Source: MGBC113645 sp036308445
Lineage (GTDB): Bacteria; Bacillota_I; Bacilli_A; Erysipelotrichales; Coprobacillaceae
Direction of reading: 5' to 3'
Length of the DNA: 32,460 nucleotides
Assembly (NCBI GenBank): GCA_036308445.1
Contig: JAXJVS010000022.1
Coordinates: 1 to 32,460 of the forward strand
Shown here: positions 1 through 7,940 of the stretch, piece by piece
Position numbering within the stretch: position 1 is the stretch's first letter
How the letters are laid out: each line of letters opens with the position of its first letter
Translations under genes and position numbers: made by a program
Notes under the pieces: generated by a model
What the model was told of the DNA's origin: nothing
The model's database searches: none
The model's input: the letters and a program-made list of their open reading frames with translations, nothing else

Positions 1-3
1 CAA

Positions 4-42
4 TACTTAGCATACTAACTATACTTATTAGTGTACTAAGTA
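4..42 (+). promoter_or_regulatory. Promoter -10 and palindromic operator of the first MarR/ABC operon
   Basis: A long imperfect palindrome runs over 4-42 (arms 4-18 and 28-42, 13 of 15 positions complementary). Each arm is itself a small palindrome of the form TTAG-N4-CTAA (7-18 and 28-39), and the two centres are 21 bp apart, two helical turns. A TATACT -10 box lies between them at 20-25; the -35 would fall outside the window. A strong ribosome site (CTGGAGGTG, 44-52) follows. Autoregulation by the MarR protein encoded next is inferred from position and from the usual habit of the family. Confidence 0.65.
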
Positions 43-56
43 TCTGGAGGTGAATT

Positions 57-488
57 ATGGATGCAAAAATTAAAGAAGTTTTCAATGAATTAGGTATTGT
101 TCATAAAGAGATAAAAAAAATAGCTGATAATAAAGTTAAGCATTTAGATTTATCATTTGGACAATGTCAATTATTACTTATGATTGATCGATGTCCAAAT
201 ATGAATCAAAAAAAGCTTGCTGAAAACTTGCATATTACTGAAGCCACCTTATCAGTACGTATTTCAAGACTTGAGAAAAGTGGGTATATTATTAAAAGTA
301 TAGATAGTAAAGATAAAAGAAAGTATTCATTAGAAGTGAGTGAAAAAGGAAAACAATTCTTTGATAAAAGAATTGAAATGATGAATACTTTAAACGAAAC
401 TATCTTTGAGGGGATTAGTGAAGAAGAATTAGATACAGTTTTAGTTCTTTTAAAAAAAATGCGAAGTAATATAGAAAGAGGTGGATAG
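57..488 (+). CDS. MarR-family transcriptional regulator
   Basis: A 143-residue winged-helix protein of normal MarR size. The central region (about residues 45-85) has the helix-turn-helix with the family's look (QKKLAENLHITEATLSVRIS), followed by a wing with the typical D-K-R (residues about 80-84) and EKGK end. The flanking helices would form the dimer interface. The ATG at 57 has an ideal ribosome site 5 bases upstream. The gene is first in an operon with two ABC exporter genes and its stop overlaps the ribosome site and start of the next gene. MarR proteins next to exporters usually repress them until a ligand binds; that role is inferred here. The ligand cannot be told from sequence. Confidence 0.9.
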   Translation: MDAKIKEVFNELGIVHKEIKKIADNKVKHLDLSFGQCQLLLMIDRCPNMNQKKLAENLHITEATLSVRISRLEKSGYIIKSIDSKDKRKYSLEVSEKGKQFFDKRIEMMNTLNETIFEGISEEELDTVLVLLKKMRSNIERGG

Positions 489-489
489 T

Positions 490-2703
490 TTGTTAAAATT
501 AGTAAAATATATAAAAAAATATTGGCTATTTATTTTATTGTGTATTGGACTTGTATTTGTTCAATCTCAATCAGAGTTGGCTCTTCCAGATTATATGAGT
601 GATATTGTAACTAATGGTATCCAGTCAGGGGGATTTGGTACTTCTGTGAGTGAAGTGTTAAGTGAAGAAACATATAATCATTTGTTGATATTTGCTGGTG
701 AGGATAAGAAAGTTATTATCAATGCTTATGAGTATAAAGAAAGTTTTGATGTAAATATTGAAAATGATTTTCCTAATTTAGATCAGGGATATCAGTTAAA
801 AGACTTAACTGATGAAGAGGAAGATGTATTAGAAAGTGCTTTGATTAAACCGATGATTATGGTATCTAGTATTGATTCAATGGATCCTTCTTCTGATGAA
901 TTTATACAAAAATTTGGTCATTTACCTGATGGGGTATCTGTATATGATGTTTTATCGATGATGAATGAAGAAACAATTAACACAATGTTAGAAAGTGTTA
1001 ATACTCAGATGGAGACAATGGGTGAATCCACATTAAAGATTGCTGCTGGTAATGGGGTTAAAGCAGAATATATAAAACTAGGCTGTGATGTAGACGCAGT
1101 GCAGACTAAATATATTGTTACTAGCGGTTTAAAGATGTTAGGTATTGCTTTGATAGGAACTATTGCTTCAATGCTATCAGCTTTTGCATCTTCAAAAGCA
1201 GGTGCTGGTCTTGCAAGGGATTTAAGAAAGGCTGTATTTGAAAAAGTAGAAAGTTTTTCAAGTAATGAATTTAATAAATTTTCTACAGCCTCTTTAATTA
1301 CTAGAACTACAAATGATATCACACAGGTTCAGCAGTTAATGGTGATGATGCTTAGAATTGTATTATTTGCTCCAATGATGGGCATTGGCGCATTATATAA
1401 AGCGATTACTCGTTCTCCTAGTATGACATGGATTATTGCTATGATATTAGTAGTTATTGTTGGTGTTATGGTTATTGTTATGATTGTTGTTATGCCTAAG
1501 TTTAAGATTGTGCAATCGTTAATTGATAAACTTAACTTAACAATGAGAGAAAATCTTTCAGGAGTATTAGTTATTAGAGCTTTTAGTAATGAAAAACATA
1601 GTGAAGCTCGTTTTGATAAGGCCAATAATGATTTAACAAAGGTTAATTTATTTGTTAATAGAGCTATGGCTACGTTGATGCCAATTATGAATTTTATTAT
1701 GAATATTGCAACAGTTTTAGTTGTATGGGTAGGAGCTCAGCAGTTAGATTTAGGTCATATTGCTATTGGTGAAATGATGGCATTTATTCAATATACTATG
1801 CATATTATTATGTCATTCTTATTTATTGCGATGATTTTTATTATGATACCTAGAGCTTCTGTTGCCGGAGATCGTATTTATGAAGTTTTATCTACTCCTC
1901 TAACAATTGCTGATCCTAAAAAAGAAAAAGCATTTAATGAAAATAAAAAAGGTTTATTAGAATTTAAAGATGTGACATTTAAATATCCAGGAGCTAAAGA
2001 AGCAGTCTTAAGTCATATTGATTTTGTTGCTGAACCTGGTAAAACAACCGCATTTATTGGAAGTACTGGTAGTGGTAAATCAACATTAATTAACTTGATA
2101 CCACGTTTCTATGATGTAACAGAAGGTAGTGTATATATAGATGGTGTGGATGTTAGAGATGTTAAACAACATGAGTTAAGAGAAAAAATAGGTTTAGTAC
2201 CACAAAAAGGAATATTATTCTCAGGTACTATTCGTTCTAATCTTCAATATGGAGCTAAGGATGCGACTGATGAACAATTAAATCAGATCATAGAGGTTGC
2301 TCAAGCAAAAGAATTTATAGATGCTAAGCCTAAGGGATTAGATGAAGAAATTGCCCAAGGTGGTACAAATGTATCAGGTGGACAAAAACAAAGATTAGCT
2401 ATAGCTCGAGCTTTAGCAAAGAATCCAGAAATTTTAATTTTTGATGATAGTTTTTCAGCATTAGATTTTAAGACTGATGCTAAACTTAGACAAGAATTAA
2501 ATAAATTAACAAAAAAGACAAAGAATACTGTATTAATTGTAGGACAAAGAATTGCTTCTATTATGGATGCTGATCAGATTATTGTATTAGATGAAGGTAA
2601 GATTGTTGGTAAGGGAACTCATGATGAATTAATGAAAGAATGTAGTGTTTATCAGGAAATTGCTTATTCACAATTATCAAAGGAGGAATTAGCAAATGGC
2701 TAG
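490..2703 (+). CDS. ABC exporter half-transporter with degenerate ATPase site and large outside loop
   Basis: Membrane domain plus ATPase domain of a type IV (multidrug-type) ABC exporter. Numbering is from a GTG at 481; I prefer the TTG at 490 (residue 4), because AGAGGTGG at 477-484 is then correctly spaced. Helix 1 is about residues 15-35, and an unusual 160-170 residue acidic segment separates it from helix 2 (about 215-237). The ATPase domain from about 495 has Walker A 527-535, Q575, a canonical VSGGQ signature (631-635), but Asp656 at the catalytic Glu position and Gln689 in place of the switch His. This is the degenerate half of a heterodimer; the next gene supplies the active half. 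It overlaps the downstream gene by 8 bases. Substrate unknown. Confidence 0.9.
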   Translation: MLKLVKYIKKYWLFILLCIGLVFVQSQSELALPDYMSDIVTNGIQSGGFGTSVSEVLSEETYNHLLIFAGEDKKVIINAYEYKESFDVNIENDFPNLDQGYQLKDLTDEEEDVLESALIKPMIMVSSIDSMDPSSDEFIQKFGHLPDGVSVYDVLSMMNEETINTMLESVNTQMETMGESTLKIAAGNGVKAEYIKLGCDVDAVQTKYIVTSGLKMLGIALIGTIASMLSAFASSKAGAGLARDLRKAVFEKVESFSSNEFNKFSTASLITRTTNDITQVQQLMVMMLRIVLFAPMMGIGALYKAITRSPSMTWIIAMILVVIVGVMVIVMIVVMPKFKIVQSLIDKLNLTMRENLSGVLVIRAFSNEKHSEARFDKANNDLTKVNLFVNRAMATLMPIMNFIMNIATVLVVWVGAQQLDLGHIAIGEMMAFIQYTMHIIMSFLFIAMIFIMIPRASVAGDRIYEVLSTPLTIADPKKEKAFNENKKGLLEFKDVTFKYPGAKEAVLSHIDFVAEPGKTTAFIGSTGSGKSTLINLIPRFYDVTEGSVYIDGVDVRDVKQHELREKIGLVPQKGILFSGTIRSNLQYGAKDATDEQLNQIIEVAQAKEFIDAKPKGLDEEIAQGGTNVSGGQKQRLAIARALAKNPEILIFDDSFSALDFKTDAKLRQELNKLTKKTKNTVLIVGQRIASIMDADQIIVLDEGKIVGKGTHDELMKECSVYQEIAYSQLSKEELANG

Positions 2704-4528
2704 AGGACCAATGGGAAAAGGGCCTAAAGGTCCAGCTGAAAAAGCTAAGGATTTTAAGGGAACTATAAAAAAATTATTTGTATATTTAAGACCTTATTAT
2801 ATTAAATTTGTATTTGTTATTATCTTTGCTGCAGGTTCTACTGTTTTTTCTATCTATGGACCTAAGGTTCTTGCAAAGGCTACAGATAAGTTAAGTGAAG
2901 GTATTTTAGCTAAGATTTCTCATACTGGAGGTATTGATTTTGATGCTATCTTTATAATTTTAATTACGCTTGCAGGAATATATTTATTAAGTGCTTTATT
3001 TAATTATGTACAGGGATTTATTACTTCAGGTATTTCACAAAGAGTTGCATATGATTTAAGAAAAAATTTATCTGAAAAGATGGACAGATTACCATTAAGT
3101 TATTTTGATAAACATTCTAGTGGTGATACATTGAGTCGTGTTACTAATGATATTGATACTATAGCTCAATCATTAAATCAAAGTATGTCACAGATTATAA
3201 GTTCAACTGTAACATTGATAGGTGTCTTTATTATGATGGTTTCTATTAGTATTCCAATGACTTTAATGGCTATTTGTGTATTACCAATATCATTAATATG
3301 TGTAACTCAGATTACAAAGCGTTCACAAAGATATTTTATTGCTCAACAAAGTCATTTAGGAGCAGTCAATGGACATATAGAAGAAATGTATGGTGCCCAC
3401 AATGTTGTAAAAGCATTTAATGGAGAAGAAGAATCAGTAAAAACATTTGAAATGCATAATGACAATCTTTATGAATCAGCATGGAAATCTCAATTTTTCT
3501 CAGGGTTAATGCAACCTATTACTGGTTTTATTGGTAACTTAGGATATGTTGGAGTTTGTTTGTTAGGGGGATATTTTGCAGCTAAACAAACTATCTCTAT
3601 TGGTGATATTCAAGCATTTATTCAGTATATGAGATCTTTTAATCAGCCTATTACTCAAATGGCACAGATTATGAATATGTTGCAATCTACTGCTGCAGCT
3701 GCAGAACGTGTTTTTGAATTTTTAGAGGAAGAAGAATTAGAAGAAGAAAAAGTTTTAGTATCTAAAGAAGAAGTAGAAGATATAGATGGTTCTGTTACTT
3801 TTGCGGATGTTCACTTTGGATATACTCCAGAGAAAACAATCATTAATAATTTTTCTATGCATGTTCATGCCGGACAGACTGTTGCGATAGTAGGACCTAC
3901 TGGTGCAGGTAAGACAACAATTGTAAAATTATTAATGAGATTTTATGAATTGAATGGTGGTTCTATTTTAATTGATGGTAAAGATATTAGAGATTTTTCT
4001 AGACATGATTTAAGAAGTTTATTTGGTATGGTTTTACAGGATACATGGTTATTTGGTGGAACAATTAAAGAAAACTTAAAATATGGTAAATTAGATGCTA
4101 CTGATGAGGAAGTCCAGGAAGCTTGTCGCTTGGCTTATGCGGATCATTTTATTCAAACTTTAGAAAATGGTTATGATACAGTATTAAATGAAGAATCTAG
4201 TAATATATCTCAAGGTCAAAAACAATTATTAACTATTGCTAGAGCGTTTTTGAAAGATCCTAAAATATTAATATTAGATGAAGCAACGTCTTCTGTTGAT
4301 ACAAGAACTGAAACCTTAATTCAAAATGGTATGGATAAATTAATGGAAGGTAGAACAAGCTTTATTATTGCCCATCGATTATCTACAATTAGAGATGCAA
4401 ATACTATTATTGTTATGAAAGATGGCGATATTGTTGAATTAGGAAATCATGATGAATTAATGAAACAAAATGGCTTTTATGCTAATTTATATCAATCCCA
4501 ATTTGAAAGAAGTGAGGAAGAAGCCTAG
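2696..4528 (+). CDS. ABC exporter half-transporter with canonical catalytic glutamate
   Basis: A 610-residue partner of the preceding gene, translated from an ATG 8 bases inside it with an AAGGAGG site upstream. It starts with a basic Gly/Pro/Lys-rich tail, then six predicted helices (from about residue 35 to 320) and an ATPase domain. Walker A is at 400-408, Walker B ILILDE at 524-529 with catalytic Glu529, and the switch His is residue 560. The signature motif is altered to ISQGQ (504-508). Combined with the first subunit's Asp/Gln changes, this predicts one working and one degenerate nucleotide site, as established for BmrCD and TM287/288. A multidrug or peptide export role under MarR control is inferred. 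Confidence 0.92.
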   Translation: MARGPMGKGPKGPAEKAKDFKGTIKKLFVYLRPYYIKFVFVIIFAAGSTVFSIYGPKVLAKATDKLSEGILAKISHTGGIDFDAIFIILITLAGIYLLSALFNYVQGFITSGISQRVAYDLRKNLSEKMDRLPLSYFDKHSSGDTLSRVTNDIDTIAQSLNQSMSQIISSTVTLIGVFIMMVSISIPMTLMAICVLPISLICVTQITKRSQRYFIAQQSHLGAVNGHIEEMYGAHNVVKAFNGEEESVKTFEMHNDNLYESAWKSQFFSGLMQPITGFIGNLGYVGVCLLGGYFAAKQTISIGDIQAFIQYMRSFNQPITQMAQIMNMLQSTAAAAERVFEFLEEEELEEEKVLVSKEEVEDIDGSVTFADVHFGYTPEKTIINNFSMHVHAGQTVAIVGPTGAGKTTIVKLLMRFYELNGGSILIDGKDIRDFSRHDLRSLFGMVLQDTWLFGGTIKENLKYGKLDATDEEVQEACRLAYADHFIQTLENGYDTVLNEESSNISQGQKQLLTIARAFLKDPKILILDEATSSVDTRTETLIQNGMDKLMEGRTSFIIAHRLSTIRDANTIIVMKDGDIVELGNHDELMKQNGFYANLYQSQFERSEEEA

Positions 4529-4540
4529 TGCTTCTTTTTT
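4518..4540 (+). terminator. Rho-independent terminator of the first MarR/ABC operon
   Basis: A 7-bp stem (AAGAAGC with GCTTCTT) around a CTAGT loop that contains the stop codon, then a T run to 4540. The stem is short and A/T-rich, so termination may be partial. Confidence 0.65.
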
Positions 4541-4542
4541 GC

Positions 4543-4570
4543 TTGCAAATTAAGGATTCTTTAGTATAAT
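4543..4570 (+). promoter_or_regulatory. Promoter for the small multidrug export-family gene
   Basis: TTGCAA at 4543-4548 and a perfect TATAAT at 4565-4570, spaced by 16 bases, directly after the upstream terminator. Confidence 0.7.
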
Positions 4571-4587
4571 GATGTTTGAATATTATG

Positions 4588-4622
4588 AAAGGAGAAACAT
4601 GAATAATTTCATGTGATTAAAG
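4588..4622 (+). promoter_or_regulatory. Ribosome site separated from the start codon by a perfect hairpin
   Basis: AAAGGAG at 4588-4594 is 28 bases from the ATG at 4623, too far for normal initiation. Between them lies a perfect 7-bp inverted repeat (ACATGAA 4597-4603, TTCATGT 4608-4614) with a 4-base loop. If folded, it leaves about 10 unpaired bases between the ribosome site and ATG. The same stretch also contains a six-triplet open frame (4599-4616, MNNFM and stop) that could instead be a leader peptide with reinitiation. An in-frame TGA at 4614 rules out an earlier start for the main gene. Confidence 0.5.
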
Positions 4623-5084
4623 ATGTCTAAAATTTTTTATGTAATGATTATTTCTGCCATTCCTTTAATTGAACAAAGAGGTGCTATTCCAGTTGGTATT
4701 TTTACTGGTGGTGATCCATTAACAATTATGATTACTTCATATATTGGTTCATTAATTCCGGTTCCATTTATCTTTTTCTTATTTAACTGGTTTATGGATC
4801 AGTTAAGAGCACATAACTGGTTACCTTGGTTAATTAATATAGTTGATAACAAGATTAACAAAAATGTTGATAGATTTCAAAAATATAAAGAAGCTGCATT
4901 GATTACTTTTATAGGTATTCCTCTTCCTACAACAGGAGTTTGGACTGGAACTGCTATAGCAACTTTTTTAAAATTAGATTTTAAGAAAACAGTATTTTGT
5001 GCAATGTTAGGAGCATTAATTTCAGCTGTTGTTATAACTTTAGTGTGTGTATTGTTACCAGAATTAGCTATGAGTCTTTTCTAA
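4623..5084 (+). CDS. Small multidrug export-family membrane protein (COG2426 type)
   Basis: A 153-residue membrane protein recognised as the family annotated 'small multi-drug export protein' (COG2426, Pfam Sm_multidrug_ex). It opens with the family's SAIPLIEQRGAIPVG stretch (about residues 11-25), which starts the first membrane segment, has another hydrophobic segment at about 34-58, a basic amphipathic loop (about 60-88), then FIGIPLPTTGVWTG (about 96-109) and a last helix at 125-150. The paired Pro/Gly-rich motifs are the family hallmark and may form re-entrant loops. Transport activity is a family annotation with little direct proof. It is monocistronic, with its own promoter and terminator. 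Its ribosome site arrangement is unusual. Confidence 0.75.
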   Translation: MSKIFYVMIISAIPLIEQRGAIPVGIFTGGDPLTIMITSYIGSLIPVPFIFFLFNWFMDQLRAHNWLPWLINIVDNKINKNVDRFQKYKEAALITFIGIPLPTTGVWTGTAIATFLKLDFKKTVFCAMLGALISAVVITLVCVLLPELAMSLF

Positions 5085-5099
5085 GGAAAAGGCTTTTTT
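5073..5099 (+). terminator. Terminator after the small export-family gene
   Basis: A 9-bp stem (AGTCTTTTC with GAAAAGGCT, one G-U pair) around TAAG, followed by T residues to 5099. It overlaps the end of the coding region. Confidence 0.7.
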
Positions 5100-5116
5100 G
5101 ATAGGAGGATATAATT

Positions 5117-6175
5117 ATGATTGTAGAGATAATAAATGTAGGTACAGAACTTTTGCTAGGTGAAATTGTAAATACGAATGCTACATATTTACAGAAGATG
5201 TGTAAAGAATTAGGATTTAATGTTTATCATCAAAGTGTTGTAGGAGATAATCCTGATAGATTATTAGAATGTTTTGATATTGCTTTTAAAAGAGGAGCAG
5301 ATTGTATCATTACGACTGGTGGTTTAGGACCAACAACAGATGATTTAACAAAAGAATTATCAGCACAGTATCTAGGATTAGAAATGGTTTATAATGAAAA
5401 AGAAGCAAAGAAAGTATATGATAAGTGTAGTTTTGTAACAGGACTTGATGAAATACCTCAAAATAATTTTAAACAAGCTTATTTTCCAATAGATGGCTAT
5501 ATTTTAGAAAATGAAGTGGGTACTGCTAATGGCTGTGTGATGAGTAAAGATAATAAAATGATTATTAATCTTCCTGGTCCACCTAAAGAAATGACATATG
5601 TAGTAAACTATTCTCTAATACCTTATTTACAGCAATATAAAGAGGATAAGATATATACATACGAATATCTAACAATGTTTATTGGTGAAAGTAAATTGCA
5701 GGAAGTGTTGAATGATTTGATAGAAAATCAGAATAATGTTTCTATAGCTTTATATGCTGGAGAAGAAACTGTAAGAGTGAGACTAGCTGTCAAGACATTT
5801 AGTCAAGAAGAAGCAGATAGATTAATGAAAAATGTCAAAGTGGAAATAGAAAAAAGAATAGGAACTTATATTATTAAAGAAAATAATTTGAAAGAAGCAT
5901 TAATGAAAATAATGATTCCATATCATCTTTATTATAACGGTTCATTTCGTTTAAAAGATAATTTTTTAGATGGGAAGTTTTATGATGAAAATTCAAAGTT
6001 TTTCATAAAAATATATACAAAAAAAGAAAAATTAGGAGAAAGATTACTTATTAATATTGATGATAATGAAGTCATGAATATACCTTTATTGAAGAAAGCT
6101 GAGTATTCATATGCTAAAGCTGAAGCAAGAATTATAGCTGGAATATATAAATATTTGAGAAATAGACAGGTGTAA
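5117..6175 (+). CDS. cinA: CinA-like protein with intact molybdopterin-binding-type domain and altered C-terminus
   Basis: The first 250 residues match CinA (COG1058). The MoCF-like domain carries NVGTELLLGEIVNTN at 7-21, GGLGPTTDD at 68-76 and GPPKEM at 154-159, followed by the small middle domain (about 175-250). Full CinA proteins are about 410 residues and end in a roughly 160-residue PncC-type nicotinamide-nucleotide deamidase domain. Here only about 95 residues remain (258-352), without a recognisable TGIAGP-type catalytic motif; the last stretch (AEARIIAGIYKYL) resembles the final helix of that domain. So the deamidase looks shrunken or replaced. Pyrophosphatase activity of the N-terminal part is known in the family but not shown by sequence alone. 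An AGGAGG site precedes the ATG. Confidence 0.8.
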   Translation: MIVEIINVGTELLLGEIVNTNATYLQKMCKELGFNVYHQSVVGDNPDRLLECFDIAFKRGADCIITTGGLGPTTDDLTKELSAQYLGLEMVYNEKEAKKVYDKCSFVTGLDEIPQNNFKQAYFPIDGYILENEVGTANGCVMSKDNKMIINLPGPPKEMTYVVNYSLIPYLQQYKEDKIYTYEYLTMFIGESKLQEVLNDLIENQNNVSIALYAGEETVRVRLAVKTFSQEEADRLMKNVKVEIEKRIGTYIIKENNLKEALMKIMIPYHLYYNGSFRLKDNFLDGKFYDENSKFFIKIYTKKEKLGERLLINIDDNEVMNIPLLKKAEYSYAKAEARIIAGIYKYLRNRQV

Positions 6176-6305
6176 AGACACCAGTTATTATATTTAAAAG
6201 TATGGTATCTTTAAAAAATATAGTCGGCTAACAAAAATGAAAGAGTTTTCATTCTTCAAAAAAACAAAAAACATTGATTATATGTGGAAAAAATTGGAAT
6301 TTTAG

Positions 6306-6333
6306 TTGAAAAAAACAAGTTTTCATTTATAAT
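6306..6333 (+). promoter_or_regulatory. Promoter of the purA leader RNA
   Basis: TTGAAA at 6306-6311, a 16-base spacer and a perfect TATAAT at 6328-6333. The -10 sits in a 7-bp perfect inverted repeat (TTTCATT-TAT-AATGAAA, 6321-6337), which could also be a repressor site. The expected transcription start is near 6340. Confidence 0.75.
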
Positions 6334-6339
6334 GAAATT

Positions 6340-6530
6340 GTCCTTGAGAGAGGGCGCTGGGGATATGATATTGAGTATCATATAAAGAAAACATAATAAA
6401 GTATTAAGCAAAGATTTATATTGCACAAATTAATAAGAATGCATTTCTTATTTCCTTCCTTCAATAATCATCATAACATCACAACATAAATCTTTGCCAA
6501 AGGAAGAGGATTGGGGTTTCCTCTTTTTTT
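6340..6530 (+). ncRNA. Candidate structured RNA or attenuator leader upstream of purA
   Basis: No open frame explains this segment, but it is bounded by a promoter and a terminator and holds three further perfect helices: ATATGATA/TATCATAT (6363-6370 with 6376-6383), a 12-bp long-range helix (6408-6419 with 6486-6497), and inside it AATAAGAA/TTCTTATT (6432-6439 with 6445-6452). The 5' end is the only G-rich part (GAGAGAGGGCGCTGGGG, 6346-6362). Its GAGAGAGG (6346-6353) could pair with the 3' arm of the terminator (6520-6527), and TCCTT (6341-6345) with the 5' arm (6500-6504), so a switch is possible. I do not recognise a purine, ZTP, PRPP or T-box consensus. It may be a purine-responsive leader or a separate small RNA. 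Confidence 0.55.
6500..6530 (+). terminator. Terminator ending the purA leader RNA
   Basis: AAGAGGA (6504-6510) pairs perfectly with TCCTCTT (6519-6525) around an 8-base loop, extended by A-U and G-U pairs, with T residues through 6530. It lies about 120 bases before purA. Confidence 0.85.
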
Positions 6531-6652
6531 GTTGGGTTCTTATTAGTCTAGTAAAAAAATCTTAATTTAATAATGTTTTTTCTTTTATTTTTATATTATA
6601 TAGTGTAAAATATTAGCGTAATTTTTATATCAAACAATAAGGAGTGTTGTTT
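6531..6652 (+). other. A/T-rich spacer between leader terminator and purA
   Basis: No gene or clear hairpin. A TAAAAT at 6606-6611 could be a -10 for a terminator-independent purA promoter, but no good -35 is visible. The purA ribosome site AAGGAG is at 6639-6644. West of the leader promoter, 6176-6305 also holds no gene, only a weak 5-bp hairpin at 6169-6182 after the CinA-like gene. Confidence 0.4.
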
Positions 6653-7930
6653 ATGGCTGGTGTAGTCGTTGTTGGAAGTATGTGGGGAGATGAAGGTAAA
6701 GGAAAAGTTACTGATTATCTTGCTCAAAAAGCTGATGTAGTAGTACGTTATGCAGGTGGTAATAATGCAGGACATACTATTGTTTATGATGGAAAGAAGT
6801 TTGCTTTAAAATTAATACCTTCTGGTATTTTTAGTGGTCATGAAGTTATTATGGGTAACGGAATGGTTGTTAATCCTAAAGCATTTTTGGAAGAAGTGAA
6901 GTATTTGAATGATGCAGGTATCGATACAAGCAAGATTAGAGTTAGTGATCGTTGTCATGTGATTTTACCTTATCATTTAGAAATAGATGGTATTCAAGAA
7001 GCTAGAAAAGGTGCTAATAGTATTGGTACAACTAAAAAAGGTATTGGTCCTACTTATATTGATAAATATAGTAGAATTGGTATTCGTATGGGTGAGTTTA
7101 TTGATGAAGAATTATTTTTAGAAAGATTAAAAGAAACTTTCCCAATGAAAGTTATGGAATATCCTGAATTAGCTGATAAGTTTAGTGTAGATAGTATTTT
7201 TGAAGAATATAAAGAATATGCAAAAGCTATTCGACCTTTAGTTTGTGATACTGGATTATTATTAGATGAATATTTAAGAGAAGATAAGAAAGTTTTATTT
7301 GAAGGTGCTCAAGGAGCTATGTTGGATATTGATTATGGTACATATCCATTTGTTACTAGTTCACATCCAGGAGCTAATGGTGTAAGTGAAGGAGCTGGTA
7401 TTGGTCCTTTGTATATTAAAGAATCTATTGGTATTATTAAGGCTTATACAACTCGTGTAGGTGCTGGTCCTTTCCCAACTGAATTAAATGATGAAATTGG
7501 TGATTTGATTAGAGAAAGAGGACATGAATATGGTACTGTTACAAAACGTCCTAGAAGAACTGGATGGTTTGATGCAGTTGTTGTTAATCAGTCTAGAAGA
7601 ATGTCTAGCTTAACAGGTATTAGCTTAATGTTATTAGATGTTTTGAGTGGTTTAGATACTATAAAAATTTGTACTGCTTATAAATATAATGGTGAAATTA
7701 TTCATGGTTTACCTGCTACTGTAAAAGGTATTGAATCAGTTGAACCAATTTATGAAGAAATGCCAGGATGGCAAGAAGATATTACAAATGTAACTTCTTT
7801 TGAAGAGTTACCAGTCAATTGTCAGAAGTATATCAGAAGAATTGAAGAATTAATTCATTGTCCTGTAGTTATGTTTTCTGTAGGACCTGATAGAAAACAG
7901 ACTGTTGTATTAAAAGAAATTGAATTTTAG
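6653..7930 (+). CDS. purA: Adenylosuccinate synthase
   Basis: The cytoplasmic enzyme joins IMP and aspartate using GTP, the first step from IMP to AMP. The 425-residue length is normal. The P-loop-like GDEGKGK motif is at residues 12-18 (catalytic Asp13) and NAGHT at 38-42 holds the catalytic His41; further family landmarks are the IGTTKKGIGPTY stretch and the late TTRVGAGPFPTE and KRPRRTGWFD segments. I chose the ATG at 6653 because AAGGAG (6639-6644) is 8 bases upstream; an in-frame GTG at 6644 overlaps that ribosome site. guaA follows after 10 bases, so both exits from IMP are made from one message. Expression may depend on the leader RNA upstream. Confidence 0.98.
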   Translation: MAGVVVVGSMWGDEGKGKVTDYLAQKADVVVRYAGGNNAGHTIVYDGKKFALKLIPSGIFSGHEVIMGNGMVVNPKAFLEEVKYLNDAGIDTSKIRVSDRCHVILPYHLEIDGIQEARKGANSIGTTKKGIGPTYIDKYSRIGIRMGEFIDEELFLERLKETFPMKVMEYPELADKFSVDSIFEEYKEYAKAIRPLVCDTGLLLDEYLREDKKVLFEGAQGAMLDIDYGTYPFVTSSHPGANGVSEGAGIGPLYIKESIGIIKAYTTRVGAGPFPTELNDEIGDLIRERGHEYGTVTKRPRRTGWFDAVVVNQSRRMSSLTGISLMLLDVLSGLDTIKICTAYKYNGEIIHGLPATVKGIESVEPIYEEMPGWQEDITNVTSFEELPVNCQKYIRRIEELIHCPVVMFSVGPDRKQTVVLKEIEF

Positions 7931-7940
7931 GAGGTAAGCA

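Noticed and set aside
481..483. GTG start for the first ABC gene
   Set aside because: It overlaps the ribosome site. TTG at 490 has the correct spacing.
6340..6530. 6S RNA or purine riboswitch upstream of purA
   Set aside because: The length fits 6S RNA, but the 5' and 3' ends do not form the expected long closing stem and central bubble. The purine-riboswitch core sequences are absent. Left as unassigned.
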